Positions 17,250-26,005 are shown, counted from the first letter of the stretch. The stretch: DNA of 64,000 nucleotides from Streptomyces vinaceus (GCF_008704935.1 NZ_CP023692.1:3323501-3387500); one strand, 5' to 3'. Notes: a model not told the origin generated them from the sequence alone. Program-made: numbers and translations.

Positions 17250-18272
17250 ATGATCACGACGGGAAATCACGGTGCGCGCAATGCTTTTTCGGTGGGCGTG
17301 CTCGGTACGGGGTCGTACGTACCGGCTCATGTCGTTTCCAACGAAGAAGTCGGAGCGCCGGCCGGAGTCGATCACGAATGGATACTCGGCAAGACGGGAA
17401 TACGCGAGCGGCGTTGGGCGAAGCCCGATGAAGCAACATCCGATCTCGCGGTGATCGCGGGCCGGGCGGCGCTGGAGAGCGCCGGCATCCGCGCCCGGCA
17501 GCTGTCGTTCATCGTGGTGGCGACGTCCACCCCCGACCAGCCCCAGCCGCCGACCGCGGCCGTGGTCGCCGCCGAACTCGGCGCCGACCAGGGCACGGCC
17601 GCCTTCGACGTCAACGGCGTCTGCACGGGCTTCCTGTTCGCCCTGGCCACGGCCCAGGGCATGCTCGCGTCCGCCACCGGCGAGGGCTACGCCCTCGTCA
17701 TCGGCGCCGACGTGTACTCCCGGATCCTCAATCGGGAGGACCGGCGTACCACGATCCTGTTCGGTGACGGCGCCGGCGCCGTCGTCCTCGGCCCGGCGGC
17801 CGGGGAAGGGCGCGGCGTCCTGGCGAACCGGCTGGCCAGCTTCGCGGCCGACCGCCACCTCATCGAGGTCCCCGGCGGCGGCAGCCGCATTCCGACCACC
17901 GCCGAAACCCTCGCCGAGGGACTCCAGTACTTCACGATGAACGGCCGCGGCGTCCGCGATTTCGTCGCCGCGAACGTCCCTCCCGCAATCGACGCATTCC
18001 TTTCGGAAAACGACCTCACACCCGCGGACATCGCGCACTTCGTTCCGCACCAGGCCAACGGGCGCATGCTCGAAAACCTCTCCGAGGAAATCGGCGTGGG
18101 CACCGACCGCACCTGGACGACGTACGAGAGGTACGGCAACACCGGCTCCGCCTCCGTCCCGATCACCCTCGACCGCGCGGCGCGCTCCGGCCGGCTGGCC
18201 GACGGCGACCTGGTCCTGCTCGCGGGCTTCGGCGGCGGCATGGCCCTGGGTCTGTCGCTCATCCGCTGGTAG
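17250..18272 (+). CDS. 3-Oxoacyl-ACP synthase III-like enzyme (FabH/CerJ type)
   Basis: This 340-residue thiolase-fold protein has the catalytic triad Cys125 (VNGVCTGFLFAL), His267 (VPHQANGRML) and Asn297 (YGNTGSASVP). A GAGGAG ribosome site precedes the ATG. KAS III enzymes start fatty acid chains, but many cluster-borne members transfer acyl groups to oxygen or nitrogen or join acyl units without a PKS. No ACP, PKS or other fatty-acid gene is nearby, so an acyl-transfer or condensation role on the aromatic unit is more likely than lipid synthesis (inference). It sits 70 bp before an arylamine N-acetyltransferase gene. Confidence 0.9.
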   Translation: MITTGNHGARNAFSVGVLGTGSYVPAHVVSNEEVGAPAGVDHEWILGKTGIRERRWAKPDEATSDLAVIAGRAALESAGIRARQLSFIVVATSTPDQPQPPTAAVVAAELGADQGTAAFDVNGVCTGFLFALATAQGMLASATGEGYALVIGADVYSRILNREDRRTTILFGDGAGAVVLGPAAGEGRGVLANRLASFAADRHLIEVPGGGSRIPTTAETLAEGLQYFTMNGRGVRDFVAANVPPAIDAFLSENDLTPADIAHFVPHQANGRMLENLSEEIGVGTDRTWTTYERYGNTGSASVPITLDRAARSGRLADGDLVLLAGFGGGMALGLSLIRW

Positions 18273-18342
18273 CCCCTCCCCCCGAGGACCCCCCTCCCCG
18301 CCCTCCCCCGTCCCGGGGGGCGACACCCTTCAAGGAGATTCC

Positions 18343-19167
18343 ATGCTGGACGCAACCCCGATCGACGACGCCCGGGTCGACGCCTACCTCACCCGGATCG
18401 GCGCGAGCCGGCCCGCGCAGCCCGACCTGGCCGGCCTGCGCCACCTGGCCGAGCGCGCCGTGCTGTCGGTCCCGTTCGAGAACCTCGACTACCACCTCGA
18501 AGGCCGCGAGATCCACATGGACAAGCGGTCCGTGGACAAGGTGGCGATCGACAACCGCGGCGGCGGCTGCTACGAGGTCAACCCGGCGCTCGGCTTCGTG
18601 CTGGAGGCCCTCGGCTACGAGGTCGACATCCTGCCGGGCCGCGTGCACCGCCCGGAGGGCGTGGGGCCGTTCCTCGGCCACCTCGCCCTCAAGGTCACCA
18701 TCGGCGACGACGCCTACCTCGTCGACACCGGCTTCGGCCGCAACAGCCGCTTCCCCCTCGACTGGAACAGCCGTGAGGTCCAGAGCGACCCGCACGGCGA
18801 GTACCAGCTCAAGGACGTGGAGGACAAGCCCGGCACCGTGGACCTGTGGCTCGGCGGCCGCCCGCTGTACCAGGTGGTCGAGACCCCGGTCCGCATCGAG
18901 GACTACGCCCCGTCGCTGTGGTGGTACCGCACCGCGCCCGACTCCTCCTTCATGCAGGCGCTGTTCTGCTCCATCCGCACCGAGAACGGTCTGGTGACCC
19001 TCAAGGGCCGCCACCTGAACGTCGTCGACGGCGACCAGCGCTCGAAGACCGTCCTCCAGGACGACGCCGAGGTCATCGCCGCGTACAAGACGCACTTCGG
19101 CATCAGCCTCGACCGACTGCCCACCGAGCCGGAGAACTCCATCACCACCGGCGTCCGCACCGACTGA
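18343..19167 (+). CDS. Arylamine N-acetyltransferase-family protein
   Basis: This 274-residue NAT-fold protein has the Cys-His-Asp triad visible as Cys76 (NRGGGCYEVN), His113 (FLGHLALKV) and Asp128 (LVDTGFGRNS). NATs acylate aryl amines, and relatives such as RifF form amides from arylamine-primed chains. An enzyme that recognises aryl amines suits a cluster producing 3-hydroxyanthranilate. An AAGGAG site lies just before the ATG. It may acylate the amine to protect it or to build an amide link. The donor is unknown. Confidence 0.92.
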   Translation: MLDATPIDDARVDAYLTRIGASRPAQPDLAGLRHLAERAVLSVPFENLDYHLEGREIHMDKRSVDKVAIDNRGGGCYEVNPALGFVLEALGYEVDILPGRVHRPEGVGPFLGHLALKVTIGDDAYLVDTGFGRNSRFPLDWNSREVQSDPHGEYQLKDVEDKPGTVDLWLGGRPLYQVVETPVRIEDYAPSLWWYRTAPDSSFMQALFCSIRTENGLVTLKGRHLNVVDGDQRSKTVLQDDAEVIAAYKTHFGISLDRLPTEPENSITTGVRTD

Positions 19168-19183
19168 GAGAGTCCCAGAGGCC

Positions 19184-20800
19184 ATGGCTGACCTGATAGC
19201 CGGCGAGAGCCGGCCCACGAGAGAGGGCGAAGCGGTACCCGCCGCCGCCGGGGCGTCCGACCTGGACGTCCTGGTGGTCGGGGCCGGCCCCACCGGCCTG
19301 CTGACCGCCGTCGAACTGCTGCGGCGCGGCATCCGGGTCCGCGTGATCGACCGTGCCGTCGAACCCATGCTGACCCCCAAGGCCCTGTCCGTCTGGCCGC
19401 GCGCCCTCGACATCCTGGAGGACACCGGTCTGGGCGGCGTGGTCGACGAGGAGTCCGTACGGATCAACACGCTGAGCTACTTCTCCGAACGGCGCCCCCT
19501 GGCCTCCTTCGGGTTCTCGGACGACCTGGCGTGCCGCACCCTGCCCCAGCACGTCACCGAGCGGCTGCTCACCCAGCGGTTCGAGGAGCTCGGCGGCAAG
19601 ATCGAGCGCGGGGTGCGGCTGCTGGCCCTCGACGGGCTGGACTACTCCGGCCGGATCGAGGCCACCGACGGCGTGACGGCGGTGCTGGAGACCCCCGAGG
19701 GGCTGCAGCGGCTGAAGGTGCCGTTCGTCGTCGGCGCGGACGGCGCCGGCAGCGCCGTCCGGGGCCAACTCGGCGTCGGATTCGAGGGATCGACGTACGA
19801 GATGGCGTTCGCACTCATCGATGCCCGCATCGATGGGTACCTACCTCCGGACGAGTGCCACTTCTACCAGTCCGCCAACGGCGCGCTGGTGATCGTGCCC
19901 ATCCCGGGCGGGATCTTCCGGTTCCTGTCGGTGATGCCCCAGGGCGGCGGCGAGGTCGACGTCCCGATGATGCAGGCCGTCATCGACGAGCGCGGGCCCC
20001 GCGGCGTACGGATCAAGGAGGCGGTTTGGAAGGCCGTGTTCCGGGTTCACGCCCGGCGGGCGAGCGAGTTCCAGCGCGGCCGGGTCTTCCTGGCGGGCGA
20101 CGCCGCCCACGTACACAGTCCGGCCGGCGGGCAGGGCATGAACAACGGCCTCCAGGACGCGCACAACCTCGCCTGGAAGCTGGCCGCGGTGATCCGGGGC
20201 GAGTCCCCCTCCTCGCTGCTCTCCTCGTACGGCGAGGAGCGTGCGGAGGTCACCCGGCAGCTCGTGCGGGACACCGACTTCCAGACCAGGGCCTGGCTGT
20301 TCAAGTCCAGGGCCACGGTGGCGGCGCGCGACGCGGCGTTCCGGCTCCTCGACCGGACCGGGATCGTCTCGGAGTTCTACGCCCCGGTAATGGCCGGCCG
20401 CCGGCTCTCCTACCCGCCGGTCCGCGACACCCAGCAGCCCTCGGGCTGGACGGGCTGCCGCGTACGGCGTTCCCTGCCCGGCGCACTGGAGGTCGGGGCG
20501 GTCTTCCCGCGCCGTCTGGCACTCGCGTACGGGATCTCCGGAGCGGACGCCGACCCGCACGGCTGGAACTTGGCGGTCGTCCCGGACGGGAACAGGGCCT
20601 GGGAAGAGGAATTGGGCCACATCGTGGCGCAATGGCCACTGTTGCGGCAAGTGACGCTTCGGCGCCGCGACGCCGCCCCGCAGGCCGGATGTCGCTCCGC
20701 GGGGTTCTACCTGATCCGGCCGGACGGTCATATCGCCGCTCACGGCCATGCGCGGGATCTGGGACGACTCGAAGCGGAACTCCGACTCTCCTTTTCTTGA
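19184..20800 (+). CDS. FAD-dependent aromatic hydroxylase (group A flavoprotein monooxygenase)
   Basis: This 538-residue PHBH-fold monooxygenase has the FAD motif VVGAGPTGLLTAVELLRRG, the DG motif FVVGADGAGSAVR and the GD motif VFLAGDAAHVHSPAGGQGMNN. A C-terminal thioredoxin-like domain (~400-538) is typical of the PheA/aromatic-polyketide hydroxylase subfamily. It starts 16 bp after the NAT gene and is the last gene of this run. Hydroxylation of a 3-hydroxyanthranilate-derived ring is the likely role (inference). Confidence 0.9.
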   Translation: MADLIAGESRPTREGEAVPAAAGASDLDVLVVGAGPTGLLTAVELLRRGIRVRVIDRAVEPMLTPKALSVWPRALDILEDTGLGGVVDEESVRINTLSYFSERRPLASFGFSDDLACRTLPQHVTERLLTQRFEELGGKIERGVRLLALDGLDYSGRIEATDGVTAVLETPEGLQRLKVPFVVGADGAGSAVRGQLGVGFEGSTYEMAFALIDARIDGYLPPDECHFYQSANGALVIVPIPGGIFRFLSVMPQGGGEVDVPMMQAVIDERGPRGVRIKEAVWKAVFRVHARRASEFQRGRVFLAGDAAHVHSPAGGQGMNNGLQDAHNLAWKLAAVIRGESPSSLLSSYGEERAEVTRQLVRDTDFQTRAWLFKSRATVAARDAAFRLLDRTGIVSEFYAPVMAGRRLSYPPVRDTQQPSGWTGCRVRRSLPGALEVGAVFPRRLALAYGISGADADPHGWNLAVVPDGNRAWEEELGHIVAQWPLLRQVTLRRRDAAPQAGCRSAGFYLIRPDGHIAAHGHARDLGRLEAELRLSFS

Positions 20801-20881
20801 ATGGCAATCCACCGATATCCGAACGGCGATATTCGGCCAATCAAATACCGGATAGCCCACCGGTTTCCTCGTTAGACTGCC

Positions 20882-20926
20882 CGTTCCCGTTCCGTTCCCA
20901 TACCACCGCCCACTCAAGCGGGAACG
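20882..20926 (+). promoter_or_regulatory. SARP-type boxes upstream of the small peptide gene
   Basis: CGTTCCC occurs at 20882-20888 and again at 20893-20899, exactly one 11-bp turn apart. An inverted copy, GGGAACG, is at 20920-20926. The same heptamer with the same 11-bp phasing lies upstream of the SARP gene and of the WD40 operon. Direct heptamers every 11 bp are the usual binding pattern of Streptomyces antibiotic regulatory proteins. The sites lie about 115-130 bp before the peptide ATG. No clear -10 box was seen at the canonical 8-bp distance. Confidence 0.55.
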
Positions 20927-21012
20927 GAGAGGGACTGGAGCAGGAAGCCCCGTTGCGAATCTCTGTCACGTCGAAAGCGACACGGGATTTCCAAACACAC
21001 AAGGGGTTCGAA

Positions 21013-21189
21013 ATGCGCGGCAAGTTCGCTGGTCTGGTCGGTATCGTCGCCCTCGCCCTCACCCTCGGCCTGGGTACGGCGGTCGAGCAGGACCACACCG
21101 ACGGGACCAAGGGCCACTCGGTACTGGCCGAGGACAAGGGCCCCGGCGTCGCCCCCACCAACCCCCCGGTGCCCCCGAAGGGCATCTGA
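21013..21189 (+). CDS. Small secreted-type peptide, 58 residues, unknown function
   Basis: An AAGGGG ribosome site precedes this ATG by 6 nt. The peptide has a positively charged N-end (MRGK), a hydrophobic core (residues 5-22) and a plausible signal-peptidase site after Ala23. The mature part of about 35 residues is polar and ends in Pro-rich VAPTNPPVPPKGI. There is no Cys and no known RiPP core pattern. SARP-like boxes upstream and a strong terminator downstream argue for a real gene. It could be a secreted signal, a peptide precursor or an unrelated surface peptide. I do not recognise a family. Confidence 0.6.
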   Translation: MRGKFAGLVGIVALALTLGLGTAVEQDHTDGTKGHSVLAEDKGPGVAPTNPPVPPKGI

Positions 21190-21207
21190 CCAGCTCCCGC
21201 CGCGCAC

Positions 21208-21245
21208 ACAGTGGGCCCCGTCCGGTACCGGACGGGGCCCACTGT
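21208..21245. terminator. Perfect 19-bp palindrome, bidirectional terminator
   Basis: The halves 21208-21226 and 21227-21245 are exact reverse complements (ACAGTGGGCCCCGTCCGG arm, centre GGTACC). The palindrome sits between the convergent peptide gene (+) and SARP gene (-). It should stop transcription in both directions. Confidence 0.85.
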
Positions 21246-21290
21246 TCTACGGTCGTGCCGCGCGGCGCCCGCCGCGCGCCCGCGCCCCGC

Positions 21291-24200
21291 TCAGGAGGTG
21301 CGGCGCCCTTCCGGCGGCACCCCCATGGCATCGAAGAGCAAGTCGGCTCGCTCCCGGTACTCGGCCGCGGTCGGCCGGCCGAGCCGTTCGGCCGCGGCCG
21401 CCATCCCGTCCAGCGCGTGGGCCATCTCGACGCGGTAGCCCATCCCCTCGGCCACGTCGAGCGCCCGCTCGTGCAGCCGCAGGGCCTCCTCGTACCGGCC
21501 GTTGCGGCCGTGCTTGAGCGCCAGGAGGTTGTCCACCCGCGAGCGCCGCTGCGCCGAGGTCCGGGGGCTGATCAGTTCCAGGGCCCGGTCCTCGTGCTCC
21601 TGCGCCCGGCGGGCGTCGCCCAGCCGGTCGCTCACGTCGGAGGAGACGGCGAGCGCGAGGACCAGGTTCTCTTCCATGGCGGAGGCGCTCAGTGCCCACG
21701 ACCGCGTCACACTGTCGTGGGCGGCCTGGAAATCGCCCTTGCCGATCTGGGCCAGGGCCAGGCTCGTCCACGCGGTGACCTCCACCCCCGGAGAGGGGTA
21801 GGCCCGGCAGATCTCGATGACCTTGCGCAGGGCATCGGCCGCCTCGTCGTGGCGGCCGAGCGCCAGGCAGACGGTGCCGAGCGTGTTGAGGTCCTCCGCC
21901 TGCTGCTGGACGAGACCGGCGCCGTCCCCCTTCTGGAAGGCCCGTACCGCCTCGGTCGTGTAGCCGTACGAGCTCGCCAGGTTCCCCAGCGCGTAGTGCG
22001 CGAGACCGAGCAGTCCGAGGCACACGGCCTCGTCGTCCAGACCTCCGGCCTTCCGGGCCCAGTCGAGTGCCTCCTCCGCCGCGTCCACGGCCTCGGGGAA
22101 CCGGCCCAGCCTCCAGCGCGCCACCCCGAGGTTGTTGAGGGTCTGGCAGATGAGCAGGGGATCGCCCATGTTCCGCGTCGCGATGAGGCCCGCCCGGCAC
22201 ACCGACTCGAACTCCACGAACCTTCCGCGCAGGTTCAGGTGGAAAGACGCGTTGCGGGCCAGGGCGAACACCAGCTGTGGGCGCTCCTCGTGGCCGCCCC
22301 GGGCCAGGAGGGTCTGGATGCCCGCCGACTCCCGGTCGAACCACTCCAGGGTGCGGTCCTCGCGGCGCATCGGCGGCAGCGCGTACGCGGGACCGGGCGA
22401 GTCCACGTCCATGCTGCGGCGGGTGGGGAACAGCAGCGTGCACGCGGCCTCGGTCGCCGCCGTGTAATAGCCGAGCAGCCGGCCGTCGGCCTCCCGGGCC
22501 TCGCGCCCGCTCCTGCCCTCGCCGAGCGAGAGCGCGTACGTGCGCACCAGGTCGTGGAAGGCGTACCTCCCCGGGTCGTTCTGCACCAGCAGGTGCATGT
22601 CGAGGAGGTCCTCCAGCATGTCCTCCGCGTCCCGGACCCCGGTCTCCAGCAGGGCCGCGGCCGAATAGACGTCGACCTCGGCGCCCGGGTGCAGGCCGAG
22701 CAGGCAGAACGCGCCCTGGAGCTCGGGCTCCAGGGCCTTGTACGACAGGCTGAGCGTGGCGGCCACGCTGCGCTCGCCCGCGCTCAGCTCGTCCAGCCGC
22801 CGGGTCTCGTCCTCCAGCCGCTCGACCAGGTAGCGCACGGTCCAGCGGGGGCGGTTGCGCAGGCGCGCCACCGCCAGCCGCAGGGCCAGCGGCAGGTGAC
22901 CGCACAGCTCGGCGAGTTCGGCGGCGGCCTCCGGCTCCCTGGCCACCCGGTCGTCGCCGAGGATGTCGGCGAGCATCGCCCGGCTCTCCTGCGGCTCCAT
23001 CACCCCCAGCGAGATCCAGTCCGCCCCGTCCAGGTCGAGCAGCCGGGCCCGGCTGGTCACCAGTACCAGGCATTCGGCTGCGGACGGGAGCAGCGGCAGC
23101 ACCTGGCCGGCGTCGAGGGCGTTGTCGAAGAGCAGCAGCAGGCGCCGGCCCGTCAGCGTGGCCCGCCACAGGCCGATCAGGCCCGCCTCGTCGTCGGGGA
23201 TGCTGTCGGCCGCCACCCCGAGGGTGCGCAGCAGGCCCGAGAGGGTGGCGGCCGGCCGCTGCGGCTTCTCACCGGGGGTGAAGCCGCGCAGGTCGGCGTA
23301 GAGCTGCCCGTCCGGGTACTCCTCGGCGAGCTGGTACGCGGTGCGCACCGCCAGCGAGGTCTTGCCGCAGCCGCCCATGCCGTCGATCGCGACGACCCGG
23401 GGTCCTTCCCCCGCGTCCTGCCGACACGCATCCAGGACCTCGGCCAGCTCGCGCTCGCGGCCGGTGAAGTCGGGGATGCCTGGCGGCAGGGTGCAGGGGG
23501 CCCCGTGCAGCGAGGCGAGGGTCGGGAAACGGCTGCTCCCCAGTCCGGGAGGCTCCGATCTCGGGGCGTCCGGACCGGCCGCCTCCGGGGACTGCGGCGC
23601 GGGCGGGGCGGCCACGGACACCGGCCGGGCGGCCGGGCCCGCGAGTTCGGGGGAGGCGCGCAGGATGTCCTCGTACAGCTTGGTGAGCTGCGCGCTGGGG
23701 TCTATGCCGAGTTCCTCGACGAGCAGTTCGCGGACCTTGGCGTACTCGGCGAGCGCCTCGGCCTGCCGCCCGGAGCGGTACAGGGCCAGGATCAGGTGGC
23801 CGCGCAGCGATTCCCGCAGCGGGTGCTGGGCGATGAGGGTGCGCAGGTCGCCGATGAGTTCCCCGGACTCCCCCAGCGACAGGCGCAGTTCGAAGAGCTG
23901 CTCGGCCGCCCCCAGCCGGCGTTCTTCCAGTACGGCGCCCGCAGCCTCGACCACCGGGCCGCCCGCGCCCGACATCACCGGGCCGCGCCACAGCGCCAGG
24001 GCGGCGCGCAGTTGGTCGGCCGCCTCCTGGGACTGGCCCACGGCGACGGCGCGCCGGACCTGCTGTATGTGGCCGTTGAATTCGAGCAGGTCGAGCTGCT
24101 CGTCCGTCACCTGCACGCGGTAGCCGGGACCGTCCGTGACGATCAGCTTCCCGCCCCCCGGGATCCGACGCCGCAGGTCGGCGACGGCCTTGCGCACCTG

Positions 24201-24419
24201 ATGGGAAGCGGTTACCGGAGGTTCCTCATCCCATACCGCCTCCACAAGGCGGACAACCGGGACAATATTTCCCGGTTCGAGCAGCAGGGTGGCAAGAACT
24301 CGTTCGTAAATTTGACCGCCGAGCTTTAACCGATCTCCTGCCGTCCACCCTTCAAGTGGTCCGAGAATGTTGAAACGCACCTGGCTTTCCACAGAATTCG
24401 CCATGGCCTCCTTGCCCAT
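21291..24419 (-). CDS. AfsR/SARP-family transcriptional activator with NB-ARC and TPR domains
   Basis: This 1042-residue regulator has an OmpR-like winged helix (~15-100), a BTAD domain (~105-250), an NB-ARC ATPase with the Walker A motif GMGGCGKTS near residues 344-356, and C-terminal tetratricopeptide repeats. AfsR has the same layout. It is the only pathway-type activator inside the cluster. Codon 31 (24327-24329, in DRLKLGG) is TTA, so translation should need bldA tRNA and be growth-phase dependent. Its promoter carries CGTTCCC repeats, which suggests autoregulation. The ATG at 24419 was chosen for its spacing to an upstream AGGGGG. An ATG at 24404 is possible but sits too close to AAGGAG. 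Confidence 0.92.
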   Translation of the reverse strand: MGKEAMANSVESQVRFNILGPLEGWTAGDRLKLGGQIYERVLATLLLEPGNIVPVVRLVEAVWDEEPPVTASHQVRKAVADLRRRIPGGGKLIVTDGPGYRVQVTDEQLDLLEFNGHIQQVRRAVAVGQSQEAADQLRAALALWRGPVMSGAGGPVVEAAGAVLEERRLGAAEQLFELRLSLGESGELIGDLRTLIAQHPLRESLRGHLILALYRSGRQAEALAEYAKVRELLVEELGIDPSAQLTKLYEDILRASPELAGPAARPVSVAAPPAPQSPEAAGPDAPRSEPPGLGSSRFPTLASLHGAPCTLPPGIPDFTGRERELAEVLDACRQDAGEGPRVVAIDGMGGCGKTSLAVRTAYQLAEEYPDGQLYADLRGFTPGEKPQRPAATLSGLLRTLGVAADSIPDDEAGLIGLWRATLTGRRLLLLFDNALDAGQVLPLLPSAAECLVLVTSRARLLDLDGADWISLGVMEPQESRAMLADILGDDRVAREPEAAAELAELCGHLPLALRLAVARLRNRPRWTVRYLVERLEDETRRLDELSAGERSVAATLSLSYKALEPELQGAFCLLGLHPGAEVDVYSAAALLETGVRDAEDMLEDLLDMHLLVQNDPGRYAFHDLVRTYALSLGEGRSGREAREADGRLLGYYTAATEAACTLLFPTRRSMDVDSPGPAYALPPMRREDRTLEWFDRESAGIQTLLARGGHEERPQLVFALARNASFHLNLRGRFVEFESVCRAGLIATRNMGDPLLICQTLNNLGVARWRLGRFPEAVDAAEEALDWARKAGGLDDEAVCLGLLGLAHYALGNLASSYGYTTEAVRAFQKGDGAGLVQQQAEDLNTLGTVCLALGRHDEAADALRKVIEICRAYPSPGVEVTAWTSLALAQIGKGDFQAAHDSVTRSWALSASAMEENLVLALAVSSDVSDRLGDARRAQEHEDRALELISPRTSAQRRSRVDNLLALKHGRNGRYEEALRLHERALDVAEGMGYRVEMAHALDGMAAAAERLGRPTAAEYRERADLLFDAMGVPPEGRRTS

Positions 24420-24456
24420 CCCCCTCAATGCCCCCTGCTGAAGAGCCTTCCCCAGG

Positions 24457-24510
24457 ATCCTAAGAGCTTCCGGGAGGAAGCGGTAGCGAAGAGGGAACGA
24501 AGCGGGAACG
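24457..24510 (-). promoter_or_regulatory. SARP-box promoter of the SARP gene
   Basis: Read on the minus strand, CGTTCCC (24510-24504), CGTTCCC (24499-24493) and the degenerate CGCTACC (24488-24482) recur every 11 bp. A weak fourth position is at 24477-24471. Eight bases further is TAGGAT (24462-24457), a good Streptomyces -10 box. Transcription would start about 30 bp before the SARP ATG. This is the canonical SARP promoter geometry, in which direct repeats replace the -35. Confidence 0.65.
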
Positions 24511-24553
24511 GCTCCTCGCACAGTTGCGTCCTGACTCGGACTCAGGAGCAGCG

Positions 24554-25927
24554 ATGAAGACTTTCGGCCTCGGCGCCAGCCGGCGGACCGTGCGCCGCGC
24601 GGCGAACCATTCCGGCACCCGGCCTGCCGCCGCGCACAGCGCCTACCAAGCACCTGTAGCCGCCCCTCCGGCACAGGACCCCCACTCCCCACCCGCCATA
24701 CCGTCGACCACGACGGCCGACCACAGAGCGCAGATCGTCGAAGCGATGATCTCGGAGCTCGCACCGCAGCTGTTCATGTCGCTGCGCCGCAGCGACCAGC
24801 GCGCCCGCGGCGAGCAGTACCTGCGGGGACTGCTCTACGCGGAAGGGCGCAAGTCGATCCGCAACATGGCCGGAGTCGTCGGCGGAGCCGGCACCGAGCA
24901 GTCGCTGCACCACTTCATCAGCGAATCCACCTGGAACTGGGCCCCGATGCGCGCGGCGCTCGCCCGGCACGTGGAGCAGACGGTCCAGCCCAAGGCCTGG
25001 GTCATCCAGTCCATGCCGATCCAGAAGGCGGGCGAGCAGTCGGCGGGGATAGACCGCCGGTTCGTCCCGGAGCTCGGGCACTCCGTCCACGGCCAGCACT
25101 CCTTCGGCCTGTGGATGGCCTCGGAGACGATGAGCACGCCGGTCAACTGGCGCCTGTACCTCTCCCCTTCCTGGCTCCAGGACGAGGAGAAGCGCCGCCG
25201 GGCCGACATCCCCGACTGGGTGGACGAGGAGTCCCCGGGCGAGTGCGCCACGGCCTCCGCCCTCGAACTCCTCGCCTGGGGCGACGTGGAGCGCCGCCCG
25301 GTGGTGCTGCCCTCCCGCGACTTCGTCAGCAGCGCGGTGCTCAGCCGCTTCCACGCCGCGGGAGTTCCCGTCATGGCCCGGATGCGGCCCATGGACCAGC
25401 TGCGGGTCGCCGACACGGCCATGCCCGGGTACGGCGCCGGACCGATACCGCTGTCCGACATGCTCCAGCACGTACGCGGGCTGCGCCGGCCCGTCGAATG
25501 GCTGGACCCCTCGTCGGGGACGCCCGTCGTACGCAGCACCCTGGTGGCGGGCATACGCGTCGAGCTGCCGCAGCCGCGCCGCTCGCCGGCCGGTCCGCAG
25601 CAGTGGCTGCTGATGGGCGAGTGGACCAACCGCAACGGCCCGCCCAGCGAGTTGTGGCTCACGGACCTCACCACCACCTCGCTCGACGGGCTGATGCGGC
25701 TGGCCAAGCTCAGCCGGCGGACGGCCTTCGACAGCGCCGTCACCGGGGAGCGGGCCGGCCTGCGCGATTTCGCCGGCCGCTCCTTCAAGGGCTGGCACCG
25801 TCACCTCACGCTCGCCTCGGCCGCCCACAGCGTCGCGATCGGCGCCGACCACGCCGCTGGCCGCACTCGGGCGGAGAATTCGTCCGACACTCCGTCGCGG
25901 AACCGGCCGCTGCGGCAGATGGGCTGA
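24554..25927 (+). CDS. Domesticated IS701-like transposase-fold protein
   Basis: This 457-residue protein has the N-terminal half of IS701-family transposases (RGEQYLRGLLYAEGRKSIRNMA, GTEQSLHHFISESTWNW) and their overall length. Where active members have VIDDTGFPKKG, this protein reads VIQSMPIQKAG. Where they have ADAGYG, it reads LPSRDFV. Both catalytic aspartates are therefore missing. No terminal inverted repeats or target duplication were seen. AGGAG lies 5 nt before the ATG. It diverges from the SARP gene across a 134-bp spacer containing the SARP boxes. A DNA-binding regulatory role is plausible but unproven. Confidence 0.8.
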   Translation: MKTFGLGASRRTVRRAANHSGTRPAAAHSAYQAPVAAPPAQDPHSPPAIPSTTTADHRAQIVEAMISELAPQLFMSLRRSDQRARGEQYLRGLLYAEGRKSIRNMAGVVGGAGTEQSLHHFISESTWNWAPMRAALARHVEQTVQPKAWVIQSMPIQKAGEQSAGIDRRFVPELGHSVHGQHSFGLWMASETMSTPVNWRLYLSPSWLQDEEKRRRADIPDWVDEESPGECATASALELLAWGDVERRPVVLPSRDFVSSAVLSRFHAAGVPVMARMRPMDQLRVADTAMPGYGAGPIPLSDMLQHVRGLRRPVEWLDPSSGTPVVRSTLVAGIRVELPQPRRSPAGPQQWLLMGEWTNRNGPPSELWLTDLTTTSLDGLMRLAKLSRRTAFDSAVTGERAGLRDFAGRSFKGWHRHLTLASAAHSVAIGADHAAGRTRAENSSDTPSRNRPLRQMG

Positions 25928-26005
25928 GGCGTGTCGTCCGAGGATGACGGTACGCCGAGCAGAGGGGAATGTTCGGGGCCCGCTCCCATGCTCCCTCGGC
26001 CCGCC

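Noticed and set aside
12525..20800. A phenazine cluster
   Set aside because: Only PhzD- and PhzE-type genes plus DAHP synthase are present. PhzF, PhzA/B and PhzG are missing, and a DHB-dehydrogenase-like SDR is present instead.
24554..25927. An active insertion sequence
   Set aside because: The catalytic aspartates are replaced, and I saw no terminal inverted repeats or target-site duplication.
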